Positions 41,529 through 53,772 of a stretch of DNA of 64,000 nt are shown here, in pieces. The stretch is from Sphaerolaimus hirsutus (Eukaryota; Nematoda; Chromadorea; Monhysterida; Sphaerolaimidae). The translations under genes were made by a program, and so were the position numbers. The notes under the pieces are model-generated. The model worked only from the letters and a program-made list of their open reading frames with translations, made no database searches and was not told the origin of the DNA. Position 1 is the first letter of the stretch, and each line of letters starts with the position of its first letter. The stretch spans positions 28,818,323-28,882,322 of the forward strand of contig OZ038455.1 in assembly GCA_964036195.1 (NCBI GenBank). The letters run 5' to 3'.

Positions 41529-41920
41529 TACCGTATTTCTCCGTGTAAAGCACCCGGGTGCTATACAAATTTGAAACCCTTTCCAACCTTTTTTTAAAAC
41601 TTGTATAACACCCGGGTGTTAGGTCGGGGGGTGCTATACACGGAAACACCTCCAAATTCAGCGAGTACATGTTCGTTTTCTATTTGTGAAACAGGTCCCT
41701 TCATATTTAGGTATTTTTGGTTCCCAGCGTGCAATTCAATAAAAAAATGCGTGCCGCGGAATTTTCACGCGCGCGCCACCCACAATATTTAAATAATATT
41801 TGAGCAATTCAAATTGGGTGATCTTTTTGAAACCTAGCATAGCACCCCCGGGTGCTATGCAGCTGTAAAACACCCCGGGTGTTGTGCACGGGGGGTCCTT
41901 TGCACGGAGGAATACGGTAA
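41529..41920. mobile_element. TACCGTATT-type MITE with CACCCGGGTG words
   Basis: Ends TACCGTATTTCTCCGTGTAA and TTGCACGGAGGAATACGGTA. Inside, ACACCCGGGTGTTA and CACCCCGGGTGTT words sit near both ends. It is the same end class as the 18.2 and 22.1 kb elements with a different internal word. Confidence 0.8.
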
Positions 41921-42109
41921 TGATCGCTTAATTTTGAAATAAAGTATTTGTTTGTCCTATGACTTTTCATTTTATTATTCGAAAAAAGCGCCAAAAGCAG
42001 TAAAAAGATTGAAAAGTCAAATGAAAAACTTTTTTTAAAGTGTTTTAAGCCCATTTTTTAGTAGACAAAATAGACAAATCAGTAGACAAAATCCTTCAGT
42101 ATGAGAATT

Positions 42110-42260
42110 TTTTACAATCCCAATCCCGAAAAATGCCAATCCCAAGCCCGATCCCGATCCTGAAAGGTCTATCCCAATCCCGAAATCTCAAAAGCCAATC
42201 CCGATCCCGATCCCGAAAGGTCAATCCCGATCCCGAAATCTCAAAAGCCAATCCCGATAC
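42110..42260. repeat. CCCGATCCCGA tandem words
   Basis: Repeats of AATCCCGATCCCGAAA and close variants, followed by the GCACGCACA element. Low complexity; not a gene. Confidence 0.65.
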
Positions 42261-42829
42261 AGCCAGCCAGGATACAAGCCCCGCCCGCACATATGACCGG
42301 CGCGCACAAACGACTGGCACGCACACAGCTACAGTTTTGTGCATACCGGGCGTTTGTGCGCGCCGGGCGTTTGTGCGTACAGGTGCGGAGCCGATATCGG
42401 TGGGGGCTTTCAACATGTCAATTTAGGGATGGATATCTTTAAGCGTTCTAGAGTAATCGAATTTGCGGCTACATGTATTTGTCGCTTCACCTTCTATTTA
42501 TCGTTATGCTGTAACTCCCGCTGTAAGCCGGATTTACAGCATAACGATCAACGATAAGGAGGTGACGCGACAAATTCAACATCACCGAAAAATTAGTTAT
42601 TTTCATTTTTCAAGTTTTTAATAAAAATTCATGTTAGATAATCAATATTTTGCAAAAATTTATTATGTGCGAGATCTGAAAGTCGAATTTGAATGAAAAA
42701 CGTTCGATGAAAAATGGTCCGTCGTCAAATCAATTTCACGGTGAGGCCTTAAAATCTATTTGTCGATGGCCATTGCATGCAGTGTGGCCACACAAGCTGG
42801 TTTTCATGGTTCTTTTTTGAAAACTCTGT

Positions 42830-43500
42830 ACGGCGACGCGTCGCTGTACGGTTTACAAATGTGTGCAAATTCCAATTTTATTTTTCAAAAAAGTGAAAAT
42901 TGATTGAAAATTGGTTTCGGCAAGTCACAAAGTTCACATTTGGAGAACATTTTTGAAAACCGTACAGCGACGCGTCGCCGTGTAGCGGCGACGCGTCGCC
43001 AACGTCGCGGTACGCGTCGCCTAGTTTGTAACGTATACAGACATAGAAAAATGCAACACTAGTTGACAAAATAATAAAAATAATAGTTTAAAGACATATA
43101 TAAGTATGTAGATGGTGTAAAATGTTAAAAATATTTAAACAAATGTGTAAACATTTTTGAAAAATGAACATGGACGGTGACGTAAAGCGACGTCGCCCTA
43201 CGTCGCTGTACGTGCCAGTTTTCAAAACCATTTACACATTTGAAAGATGCGTCGCTGTACACACATAATGTACAGAAATCGTCGCCGAGCGTCGCTAGTT
43301 TACAAATTTTTGCCAGACTACTCCAAAATCCTACTGGATGGATGGTTTCATGTAAAATTCACACAGTATATGCAGTATTTTATGCTGCATCGAATGGTAT
43401 GCTCCTAGAAAACTTGGAATGTCTGTAAAATGAACTAAATTTTTTTTTAAATTATGCCATTTCGGCGACGTTCAGGCGACGTCACCAGTTTCCATAACTT
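42830..43500. repeat. GCGACGCGTCGCC palindromic repeats
   Basis: GTACAGCGACGCGTCGCCG and shorter GCGACG/CGTCGC words recur irregularly, separated by AT-rich DNA. A related stretch is at 63.40-63.43 kb. These appear to be internal words of the element ending in ACACAAGCTAGTTTTCATGG. Confidence 0.6.
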
Positions 43501-43733
43501 AATACCAATTTTGAAAAGTATGGTTGGGCTGAAAAATCCCTGGACAGTGCTTGCCATTCGCGCTAGGGGTAAGCTACGGTCGTAAAATTTTGACACGTTA
43601 ACAAATCAGGTGTTTTAAGTTTTCACCCAAAATTTCACCCCTCTAGCTTCACCCACTGCATTACTGTGGGGGTTACAATTTCGGTAATTTTGTACTGATG
43701 TACAAATGGTGCTCTAGCTCAACGCTGCTTTAA

Positions 43734-44231
43734 GTTGTGATCATGAAACTTTGGCTAGAGTAAGCCACAAGTGTTGGCAATGTGCTGATAGTATTCAACA
43801 CTTTCATCAACATCATTGCTAATATGGCAAATTAATGTGCAGATCAGGGTGATGTGCAAGAAACATGGGAACTGTGATGGATGTTTTTGGTGATCATGTG
43901 AGATCATGTTGTATTGCAGTGATTTTAATGTTGTTTTGAAATGTGCAGTAAATAATTATGTCAATTAAATTTCATTTGTGTTTCATTACTAATCAGTAGT
44001 GGACACATTACCTGTGTTCAACAGCAGCGTGCATGCAAAATGCATCCTGTATTAACCTGTATTGAGTATTGACCAACCGTACAGACAGAATGATGAATTT
44101 GGGTGTGAGAGTAGTGACAGTAATGGCAATATGGACTAGGTGTATGATATCATAGCTAATGTTGTTTAGTGCTGGCACATTGCCAACACTGGTTGCTTAC
44201 ACTAGCCAAAGTTTCATGATCACAACTTAAA
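43734..44231. mobile_element. Small TIR element with AGTTGTGATCATGAAACTTT ends
   Basis: The sequence at about 43734-43783 (GTGATCATGAAACTTTGGCT … GTGTTGGCAATGTG) is repeated inverted at about 44178-44229. No coding capacity. Confidence 0.7.
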
Positions 44232-44832
44232 TGACTTTTCAAAAATGTTCACATTTGTGTTAAATTTCATGACAGATTTTAATATGAAATGTAAACATTT
44301 CTGAAAACAATACAATAAAATTGTTTTTATTTTTTTGTGCTGGTGTATTGAATGTGAAATCGTCGCAGTCAGTATTCACTTGTTGTTCATTTTTTTGGCT
44401 TTCATTTACATACAAAATCAGCTGTTTGAATTGCACTTGTGATTTTAAAAAAAATTATAAAGTTGATTGTACAAAAATAACATTATTTGTTTTGCGGAAA
44501 TGTTATTGAATTCAGTTTTTTTTTGTTTGATGTGAAACAATAAGGGCTTTTTACTGTGATAATGCAATAATTACAGATACACAGATGTAATTTTAAAAAA
44601 TTATTTAATGTTTTAAGCATAACCACAATTTCTTCATCATCTTTGAACTTCTATCTTGAAACATGGTATCAAATGAAAGAGAAAAAAAAACTGGATATAT
44701 ATCTGAGACGGATATCATATACAATGTAAAACTGAATTTTTAAAAATATTTATAGTTAGAAAACAAATTAATTTTTAAAAATATGTATAACAGCGCTAAA
44801 AATATACAATACAGTCCCAAAAATCAAGCATA
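44232..44832. other. AT-rich interior of the nested element, no gene seen
   Basis: Very AT-rich with T and A runs; a short open stretch at 44321-44509 has no recognisable protein character. Confidence 0.4.
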
Positions 44833-45716
44833 ATTTTCTGCATCACATGCCACTTGCAGCTTGTCCTACAAATTCGTACTTATTCAACAAAAAAATACTT
44901 TGTCTGCAGCATTTTACCAGAGTTTTCAAATATGTGTTCTTCCGGAGGAAAAATAGAAAAAAAACAAAGATGGCGGCCGTTTGGCTCATTACACAGACTG
45001 TTTAAATGAATTTGAAAACAAAATAATGGGTTTTCACAGAGGGAACCTTGAAAACCAGCTTGTGTGGGGCCAATGACTGCCAATAAATTGATTTTAGGGC
45101 ATCACCGCAAAATTAATTTGACGGCGGACCGCTTTTCATCGAACGTTTTTCATTCAAATTCGAGTTTCACATCTCACACATAATAAATTTTTGCAAAATA
45201 TTGATTATCAAAATGAATTTTTAATAAAAACTTGAAAAATGAAAATAACTAATTTTTCGGTGACGTTGAATTTGTCGCATTGATTGATTGTTATGCTGTA
45301 AATTGATTGTTATGCTGTAAATCTCATTGATTGTTATGCTGTAAATCCAGCTTTATGGGCAATTTATGGACGTGTCGACTTCTTGCCCAATTTTTTTCCT
45401 TCCATTTTTACCAAAAATGTCAAATTTGACATTATCGTATATAGGCATGTGAGTTCAAAACATTCATGGAAAGTCATGACAAATGTGCGGGAGTAGACCC
45501 AGATGACGTTTCCGGGCCTAACTCGAAATTTTCATATTTTGGTCTTGTCGACTTTTAGAATTGGACGCCTCAATTGTAAAGTAGGTACTCAGTTTTATTG
45601 TCTTAAGTACGCCAGTTTGCAGAAAAATTCAGACATCGCAAACTTGCGCTTGCGTAGAGATTTAAAAAGCTAAGAAATTTATCATAACAATCGAAAAAGC
45701 AAACCTGTCTCACATA

Positions 45717-47680
45717 GGGTGTCAAAAAATTTTTTTTACGGAAAACGGAAAACGGAAAGGTAAAATTTTTTCACTTTACGGAAAACGGAAAACGGAAAGG
45801 TAAAAAAAAAATTTCTGCCGGAAAACGGAAAACGGAAAGGTAAAAAAATTTCACTCAGCGGAAAACGGAAAACGGAAAGGTAAAAAAAAATTGTCAGCCG
45901 GAAAACGGAAAACGGAAAAATGAAATGCCGGAAAACGGAAAACGGAAAGCAAAATTTTCACGGAAATGGAAAAAAATAAAGTGAAATTAGCACGGTAATA
46001 GACAAATTTGCAGAAGGAAAACCTGCATGCAGGTTTGCTTGTTTGGCTTTGATTGTGGTAGCTGTACATTCTGTAACTATGGATCATGCCTGTAACTTCA
46101 CTTGTAGTTCAAGCTTAACTGAACCAACAAAAAATCATCAAAAAGTAGCCATAGTGGCCATAGGAAAGGAAACACTACAACAATTTCACAGTCTAGAAGC
46201 AGTGGGGATCACTGATGACCCCTATGCAATTGATGACAACATTGCAGAGGAGATGATAATAAATAGCATAAAATTCAACGACAACAACAAACAATACTAT
46301 ATTGACTGGCTGTATAAAAAGAGTATCAGTGACCTGCCCATGGGAAAAGCAGAAGCCTTGGTGCAGTTTAAATCACTGATAAGAAGATTCAACAAAGATC
46401 CAAACTTATTCGAACAATACCGGAAAGTTTTGGACGACCAACTAGAAAAGGGAATAATTGAGATCTGTGACAACAAAACAGACAACAAGGGGATTCATTA
46501 CCTGCCACACCAGCCAGTAATCACGCCAGGCAAATCGACATCATGCAGAATCGTGTACGATGGGTCCGCAGGTAAGCCCAGTTTCAATGAGTGCCTCTTT
46601 AGAGGACCAATTACAACACCATTAGCACTGGGCTTACTCCTGAGGTTCAGGGCAGGCAATCTAGCATTAATTGCCGATATTGAAAAGACATTTTTGCAAA
46701 TAGGATTGCATGACCAAGCTAGAGACTACACACGATTTTTCTGGCTGAAAGATGCCTCAAAACCAGTAACTGAAAATAACTTAATAGTACTTTGTTTTAA
46801 ACAGTACTGTTTGGACTTGTCTGCAGCCCAGCAATTTTGGGAGCAGTCATAAAATACCATTTAAATGTGACAATAAACAACATGAATGAATATGAAGAAA
46901 ATGAAGGGGAACGAAACCAGTTGGTGATGATAATAAACAACATTTATGTCGATAACTTCATCATGAGTGTCACAAATGAAGTTGAAGCTTTAGAACTATA
47001 TTACAAAGTCAAAGCTTTATTTAACCAATGTTGTATGAACATGAGGGAATGGCTGTCAAACTCCAGATCAGTCATGAATGAAATAGCAGAAAACAACAGG
47101 AGTCCAAAGGTGAATAAAATTGTCGCAGTAATGGGCATGAAATAAAATCACTGAACAGACATGCTGGCAATATCAACACCAAAATTGCAAATTGACAGCA
47201 TCACAACACCAACCAGATGAAACTTGAATAAATTATTGGTGTCAGCATATTGGGTTCACAGCACCTGTTTCACTGACCCTGAAATCCCAGTTGTCAATGC
47301 TGCTCCAAGAGACAAAAACAACACAATGCAATGAGCCAATTGAAGATAAATACAGATTGGAAAAACAATGGAAAAATGCCAGAAAACTGAAAATCGAGCC
47401 AGAAAATGGAAAAATGGCCTGGTAAAACGGAAACGGAAAGGTAAAAATTTTTCAGCCGGAAAACGGAAAAATGGGCCGGAAAAACGGAAACGGAAAGGTA
47501 AAAAATTTTAAGCTGCCGGAAAACGGAAAACGGAAAGGTAAAATTTTTTCGGCTGCCGGAAAACGGAAAACGGAAAGGTAAAAATTTTTCGGCTGCCGGA
47601 AAACGGAAAACGGAAAGGTAAAAAATTTTCCTGCGGAAAGGCGGAAACGGAAAACGGAAACGGAAATTTGACACCCTACT
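45717..47680. mobile_element. Composite with inverted GGTGTCAAA ends, GGAAAACGG arrays and a BEL/Pao fragment
   Basis: The left end AGGGTGTCAAAAAATTTTTT and the right end AAATTTGACACCCT are inverted. Both flanks are made of GGAAAACGGAAAGGTAAAA repeats in the same orientation (45740-45960 and 47400-47660), around a stretch of BEL/Pao pol at 46.1-47.15 kb. Either the pol fragment inserted into a repeat, or the repeats are part of a larger unit. Confidence 0.5.
46043..47145 (+). pseudogene. Decayed BEL/Pao reverse transcriptase fragment
   Basis: Two overlapping open blocks (46043-46852 and 46837-47145) read as the first part of a BEL/Pao reverse transcriptase. The landmarks are YLPHQPVITPGKSTSCRIVYDGSA, NECLFRGPITTPLALGLLLRFR (the LLRFR region), and ADIEKTFLQI with the first catalytic Asp. 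The frame then changes near 46845, and the next block carries IYVDNFIMS where YVDD is expected, so a catalytic Asp is replaced by Asn. No protease, RNase H or integrase of this type follows. It is a broken relic. Confidence 0.8.
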
Positions 47681-47689
47681 CACATATGC

Positions 47690-48500
47690 AACAAACAAGA
47701 CAGCCATGGTTATGCAGCAAAGGCACAAAATTGCCTTCCACAGGTAGTGCCATTGTTGTGCCATTTGTCACTCTGTGCCACTTGCCAGAACTTTCTGACG
47801 ATCCTTCTACCATCTAGGGATCTGCATCACCAGGCATTATGTCGAATTGTCATTGTCAAGATTTGTCGTTGTCTTGGAAGTGATGTTGTTATCGGAGCAT
47901 CATTATTCAGAATTTAGCTACATTTTTTTAAACTGTCATAGTGGCTTTTAGGTCAATTGTAGTGTTACCTGTGTTAAATTTGAGTATACTCCAGTGACTT
48001 GACACTTTGCACGCGTGGTTCACGTTGGAAGTGTGCCAACGATATTTAACACATGCGATTTTGATAAAAAAATGAAAAAATGCGTTGCCATTATAACGTT
48101 ATATTAACGTTTACATATTAATGATTCAAAAAATTTTTTTACAAAAGAAGTGGCAAGCTTCACTTTTTATTGGCACGCTTCCAATGTGGCACATGAATCA
48201 GTGCGAGTGCGGAGTCCGCCAGCGCCAAGTATATTATATTTTACCGTTTACATGGTATACCTGGGTATTCCTTTATTAGTACCTATTTATACTTACTTTT
48301 ATGTTTACATTTTTCTAAAATACTATTACATACGCTCTGTTACCCTTTCCTGGGGGGAAAAAATACCCGAGTACTACAGAAATTGGTACAATCGAAAAGA
48401 AAAGTCATATAGGTACCACATTTCTGCTAATAGAAGGGCGCCCTTCTATTTTTTATCGACATTATTACCTGCCATTCTATTAGAGGTCACCATTCTATTT
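47690..48500. other. AT-rich DNA with fragments of dispersed repeats
   Basis: The part at 47.99-48.18 kb (GTGGTTCACGTTGGAAGTGT …) resembles one arm of the 55.68-55.88 kb element. From 48.23 kb come TACC/GGTA-type words and CCCTTCTATT words. No gene. Confidence 0.45.
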
Positions 48501-48507
48501 TTCAGCT

Positions 48508-48909
48508 ACCGTATTACCTCGAAATACCCCCATGGGGGTTTATTATTTCGCCAGCAAAATTTGAGGGGGGTTTATTCGAGGGGGGGTTTTTATTATTTCG
48601 TCAGAAATTTTCGTAAGGATCGTAGTAAATAGTAGGCATTTGCGTATACAAAATCGGTAATAAATGTGTCCAAACAGGATATATTTGGACATAAAAACGT
48701 AGATACCTACACAAACTACTCTATGTGTAGCTGCAATGCAAATTAACAGTAATATACATCATGTACATTGCGTACATGACGTACATCATTCCGAAGGGGG
48801 GGGGGTATTTCGAGGGGGGGGGGGTTATTATTTTCCGAGCCCATTTTGAGGGGGGGTTAATTCGAGGGGGGGGGTTAATTCAAGGGGGGATAATTCGAGG
48901 TAATACAGT
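48508..48909. mobile_element. TACCGTATT-type MITE with GAAATACCCCC words
   Basis: Begins TACCGTATTACCTCGAAATA and ends TAATTCGAGGTAATACAGTA, with G-rich words such as GGGGGGTTTATTCGAGGG inside. The middle includes TGTACATTGCGTACATGACG, shared with 51.30-51.33 kb. No gene. Confidence 0.75.
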
Positions 48910-49009
48910 ACTTTATTTTTTCAAGTTCTGCTTTCAAGTTCAAGTTTTTCAAGTTCAGTTTCTGCCAAGATTTTCCAAAGTGTTGGATCACAGACGGTTA
49001 ATAGAATGA

Positions 49010-49778
49010 CAATTCATTGAGTTCATTCAACATTTGATCTTAAAATATAGCGCCAAAGCTATGGAATAAAGCCACCAAAACAGCGTCCAAAGACATTTTA
49101 TTCCATAGACATTTTTTACTGCATTTGGCACAATTCCAGCCGTCTTTGACCTTGCTATTGGAGATCGGTGACCACCCTTCTATTAATTTTGTGGCCCAAA
49201 TAAAGTCGAAAAAGTGTACATGTGTATTGGAATGTGGAACGAAAAAGTGTATTGGAAACGCCCTTCTATTGGAGATCCACCTATCTAAGTATTAAAAGAA
49301 ATGCGGTATTTACTCTATTGACTACACACTTCATGTTTTGTTAAATATTTACACTAAAATATCAACACTATTTAATATGACAATTGATGTATTTATGAAC
49401 CTCATCACACAGCTATATTCAATCCGATATGGATGTTGGAAGTAGGTAGTTTCACTGAACAATTCACTTCCCACTTTCACTTCCCCACGTAACCTTAACG
49501 TGAAAAAACATACAGTATATCCTTGAATAAGACCCCCTTGAATAACTTCCTCCCTTTAATAACTCACCGCTGTTGACCACTGAGGAACAAATAACTCCCC
49601 CTTAAATAACTCCCCACACTAAATAAACTAACTAAATAAAAAAATAAATAATCAAATAATCTTAAAAATTGTTTCATGTGATATACATTTTTTTGTTTTA
49701 TTTTGTACTTCATTGCTCATTTCCACAACAACCAAATGAAAGAGAATAAAAAACTACACATACATGACAGAGGAATAG
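49010..49778. other. Repeat debris, no gene
   Basis: It contains CCCTTCTATT words (49.18-49.28 kb) and a partial TACAGTAT-type end near 49.51 kb with GAATAACTTCCTCCC words. Nothing coding. Confidence 0.45.
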
Positions 49779-49779
49779 T

Positions 49780-50950
49780 ACACCGGTGTTGGCTTGGGTT
49801 CGGACACTTAGAAATTTTTTATAAAAAAACTTTATGTTGCCAGAACTATTATCGCAGAAAGTTTTGGCCGGTACCGAAATAAAGCCAAAACGTGTGACTA
49901 CAAAAGCCATGGGACACCCCCCCAGTATAATGCCATGTGGGCCGCGTAAGTGGCCCACACATTTTTTTTTACAAAATTTCATTGCTGACTTGGGTTTGGA
50001 CACTTCCTTTATGTAGCAGTAAATCTGTCTTTCAACGCCGGATTTTGGCTTTAAAGACTCTGGCTAGTTGCCAGAGTCCAATTCTTTTAATAACTCAGAT
50101 TAGGATAGACTTTTATTACCTCATGTTCTTGATACTTGTTGGTTGAGTAAACAATCATTTTCCTCAGTTCCTCACGCATCACTCAAGCACAGTTTGCATG
50201 TGATTTTGGGAATTCAGCAGTGTGTAGGGCACTGGGAACAACCAGGACAGTTACAGGTGGTTGTGGGGATTTTTTTATTCTCACCCCTATTCAAGGAAAC
50301 CCCCCAAACTCAAGACGCTTAAGAGCACAAATGTAAAATTAAAAAAATGTAAAAATTTAGTAGTAAAAAGGTAAGATACACACAATAATTTTTTGCACTC
50401 AAATGCCTCTAGTTTAGGAAGGTTTCCTTGAATAGGGGTGGGTAAAAAAGATTCCCCACAACCCCCTCTAACTGTCCTGGTTGTTCCCAGTTCCCTTCAC
50501 ACTGCTGAATGCCCAAAATCGCATGCAAACTGTGCTTGAGTGATGCACATGTGTGAGGAACTGAGGAAAATGATTGTTAACTCACACAACAAGTATCGAG
50601 AAGCATGAGGTAAAAAAGTCTATCATAATCTGATTTTTTAAAGGAATTGGACTCCGGCAGCTAGCCAGAGTCTTCAAAGCCAAAATCCGGCCTTGAAAGA
50701 CAGATTTACAGCTACATAAGGGAAGTGTCCGAACCCAAGTCAGCAATGAAATTTTGTTTAAAAAAATGTGTGGGCCTCTTACGCGGCCCACATGGCGTTA
50801 TACTGGGGCGTGTTCCATGGCATTTTTAGACAAATGTTAGGACTTTATATGGATACCGGCCAAAATTTTCAGAGTTATATAGTTCCAGCGGAATGAATTT
50901 TTTATAAAAATTGACCAAGTGTCCAAAGCCAAGCCAACACCAGTGTATCT
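49780..50950. mobile_element. Foldback element: ~1.17 kb imperfect inverted repeat
   Basis: The left arm starts CACCGGTGTTGGCTTGGGTT, and the right arm ends with the inverted relative AGCCAAGCCAACACCAGTG. Pairing continues nearly to the centre near 50.36 kb: AGACTCTGGCTAGTTGCCAG pairs with GCAGCTAGCCAGAGTC, and CAACCAGGACAGTTA pairs with TAACTGTCCTGGTTG. Open stretches in each arm are mirror images of one another, so they are not genes. Confidence 0.85.
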
Positions 50951-51049
50951 AAAATGAAATACAGAATTTAGAAAAATAGTTTAACATATAAAGCAAAATT
51001 TATTTTTCAATGTATGTAATCACTAAAAATCACCAAAATGTACCAAAAA

Positions 51050-51560
51050 ATACAGTATAATTTTCTCCATCACATGCCATTAACTGCATGTCCTAAAAAT
51101 GCATACTTATTCCACAAAAAAATATTTTGTCTGGAACAATTTTCCAAAGTATTCAATGATGACTTCATAACATGAAAACTAACAAAAACAAAGATGGCGG
51201 CTGTTTTAGGCAATTTTGACACAGTATTAAACCATGTTGAAAACCAAATAGTGAGTTTCAGTGAGGAACCATGAAAACTAGCTTGTGTGGTGCCAATGTA
51301 TACACCATGTACATTGCATACATGATGTACATAATTCCAGACAGGGGTATTTCGTGTTGGGGTTTATTTTTCCCCAGCTCAAAAACACCTGGGGGTATTT
51401 CAAGGGGGTGGGTTAATTCAAGGGGGTATTTTGAAGAAATACAGGAGACTTTTTCAGGGCATAAAAGGGGAAAAGGGGAAAAGTGTAAAAATTTACATTT
51501 ACAAACTCTACATTACTTTACCTTTTTACCTTTGTACTTGGAGGTTGAGTAAAAACTTTA
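51050..51560. repeat. End of an ACAAGCTAGTTTTCATGG element plus AATACCCC remnant
   Basis: 51.05-51.29 kb is similar to 44.82-45.07 kb and ends GAACCATGAAAACTAGCTTG. It is followed by a truncated AATACCCC-type copy and GTGTAAAAATTTACATTTAC words. No gene. Confidence 0.6.
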
Positions 51561-53150
51561 CATTTACTCATACTTAGAAAAAAGTTCAGTACTTTGACCA
51601 ACTCTGGTATACAATCGGAGGTAAACGGTAAACTGGTGGACAATTTAAATGAGAAATCAGGTACCTCATTTTTCATAACAATCTCACTGGGAAACATGCA
51701 GCCCAATATGGCTGCCATTTGTTCTGGGGGTGCCCACAGCATTTGCCTACAATGTGCCAAGTTGCACCCCCATGGCACCCCCCTGTTCTGCTGCTACAGA
51801 ATTATGAATGTTTTTTCCATTTTTTCCTGGAAAATATAAATGAGAATTTTTGAAAAATACAAACAATACAGCTGCAGTAAAGTGCACAGCCAATTTTTTT
51901 GTGTGCTGCCAACACAAGCGATGAATATACTCGTTTTGGTGCTTTCTCAAAAAATAAATATTTCTTATGGCTTGCCCACAAAGCCATCTTTTGACTGACT
52001 GGTAAGTTGGGGGTATACTTTGACCCCCAGTCCACTACCCCCACACAAAAATGGCCCCCAATATGCAGACATGTTCCACAAAGCCATGGCAACAATGATT
52101 TTGAACTTTGTGATTATCAAAATTGTGATTGCAATTGAAAAACCATGATTTTCAACTTTCTGCACATGACCTAGTTTTTTGTCTCACCCATTCAGACTAG
52201 ATTCATGGCAAATTTCCCATTGGCCTCATAATTTTTTACAGATAATTAGTGCACACATTGACTGGGCACAAGTATTTTGAAATTTGCATAGCGAGCGACA
52301 TTGCAGGTGTTGGACACGATGTCACGCAAGTGTCCTTTTTACACAGGGCCATTTTTATCATTAGCCATAAAAATACTTGAGTGCAGAAATGGGGCTCAGG
52401 AGCAGCCATATGTTGCCTCTGACACTGAACAAGGTAATTCTGGCCCCCATGTGCTCCATGAATAGCTAGGGATAGTGGATTGTCCACCTTTTCAAACCTG
52501 TTTTCCTAAAAAAAAATTTTTACTTCTTAATTCAACAACACCATCTTTGTGTGGGGCTTCTGGGGGTTCGGAGGGGGTAGAAAAGTTGCACATACCTACA
52601 ATCTACCGATGTTAAAAAAACTTTTAGGTCTCATGTCCAGGATAATTGTTATTAAAAATTTAAATTTCATCGGGAACAAAAATTTGTATTGAATTCTCAT
52701 TTATATTTTCCAGAAAAATTGTGGAAAAAAATTTTTTTCCTGCACCAAGGATGGCCTGAGGGGGGGTGCCCCCTAGGGTATATATAGTAAATACTTGGGG
52801 GCACCCTCACACAAGATGAAAGCCTAACAGCTTGCACATGGGATTGGTAAAATACAATTAAGTGATTTTCTCATTTATATTTTCCACCAGTTTATTTATG
52901 TTTTAGATTGAGCTACACTGAGATTTATCACGGCAAGAGCAGTGTGAACAATATAATGACGATTTTGAACAATAAAATGACTGGAACACGCGAACGCGAT
53001 TCTTCTTTAACATTATGCAAGTGGTGTGTTTTGAAGTGATTACCATAAATGATGCATTTTACAATTAGTGTTCCAAAAATGGGTGAATTTCAAAAAATAT
53101 TATTAAATACTCAATCGGATGAATAAAACCACACACAAATGAAAAGCGAA
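51561..53150. other. 1.6 kb without a recognised gene
   Basis: Mixed-composition DNA with several short open stretches but no known motif and no convincing exon series. It includes the repeated phrase TTCTCATTTATATTTTCCA (52.69 and 52.87 kb). Confidence 0.45.
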
Positions 53151-53772
53151 CTACCGTGTTGCCTCGAAATACCCCCCAAATGTCCAATATTAATCTTTAA
53201 CCCCCCTCTCGAAATACCCCCTGGAATGATGTAGATCATGTATGCAATATACCTCTGGATAAATGTGCCAGAAAAACGAAACAAAGCAAAATGGTATTTT
53301 TGAAAACGTAAACATAAGTACTGTATTTCCTAGAAATACCCCCGGGGGTGATTGTTTCATAGTGCTCCCGAGAGGGGGGGGGTTAAACGAGGGGGGGGGG
53401 GGTATTTCGAGGGGGGGGGGTTATTATTTCACAAGAACTTTTTTGAAATCCTAGTACAAAATCGTTGTTTGTGATGTGCGCTGGGGTAGAAAAATGCATC
53501 AATAACTGACATGTAAAGACTCCTGTAGACTAATATTAGTACGTAGATGGTATAAACACTGTTCTAACGTGATTCCGACATTGTTTTAACGTGTGTTCTG
53601 CACTACGCAGAACACAAACTGCAGTATTTGTCATGTACGTTCTCTTTACACTCAATTTGGGGGGGGGGTATTTCGAGGGGGGGTGATTGTTTCATAGTGG
53701 TCTCGAGAGGGGGGGGTGTCAAACGAGGGGGGGGGTATGTCGAGGGGGGGGTATTTCGAGGAAATACGGTAT
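53151..53772. mobile_element. TACCGTGTTG/TATTTCGAGGAAATACGGTA element(s)
   Basis: It begins CTACCGTGTTGCCTCGAAAT and ends TATTTCGAGGAAATACGGTA. A second internal pair of end-like words near 53.33 kb suggests two nested copies. The part from 53426 duplicates 18.75-19.10 kb. Confidence 0.75.

Larger units (their letters stand above)
40878..42535. mobile_element. TIR element with ~150 bp inverted ends
   Basis: The left arm from about 40886 (GGAGTTACAGCATAACGATA) through 41035 and the right arm at about 42400-42530 (ATCGTTATGCTGTAACTCCC) are inverted copies, including CCCTAAATTGACATGTTGAA. Inside are further palindromic elements, at 41.22-41.37 and 42.29-42.39 kb (GCACGCACAAACGCCC words), and the MITE at 41.53-41.92 kb. 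No gene is seen. Confidence 0.75.
42535..45352. mobile_element. TIR element with ~200 bp inverted ends, carrying nested elements
   Basis: The left arm (about 42535-42735, ending near CGATGAAAAATGGTCCGTCG) matches the right arm inverted (about 45104-45350, with GACGGCGGACCGCTTTTCAT). Within it another TIR pair, ACACAAGCTGGTTTTCATGG at about 42791 and its inverse GAAAACCAGCTTGTGTGG at 45050-45067, bounds a nested ~2.3 kb element. No coding region was recognised. Confidence 0.7.

Noticed and set aside
47294..47764. Phenylalanine-rich minus-strand protein
   Set aside because: It is the complement of GGAAAACGGAAAGG repeats; the same artefact appears at 45.85, 57.93 and 58.25 kb.
50582..50791. Conserved gene duplicated at 49.94-50.15 and 50.58-50.79 kb
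   Set aside because: The two similar peptides come from the opposite arms of one foldback element.
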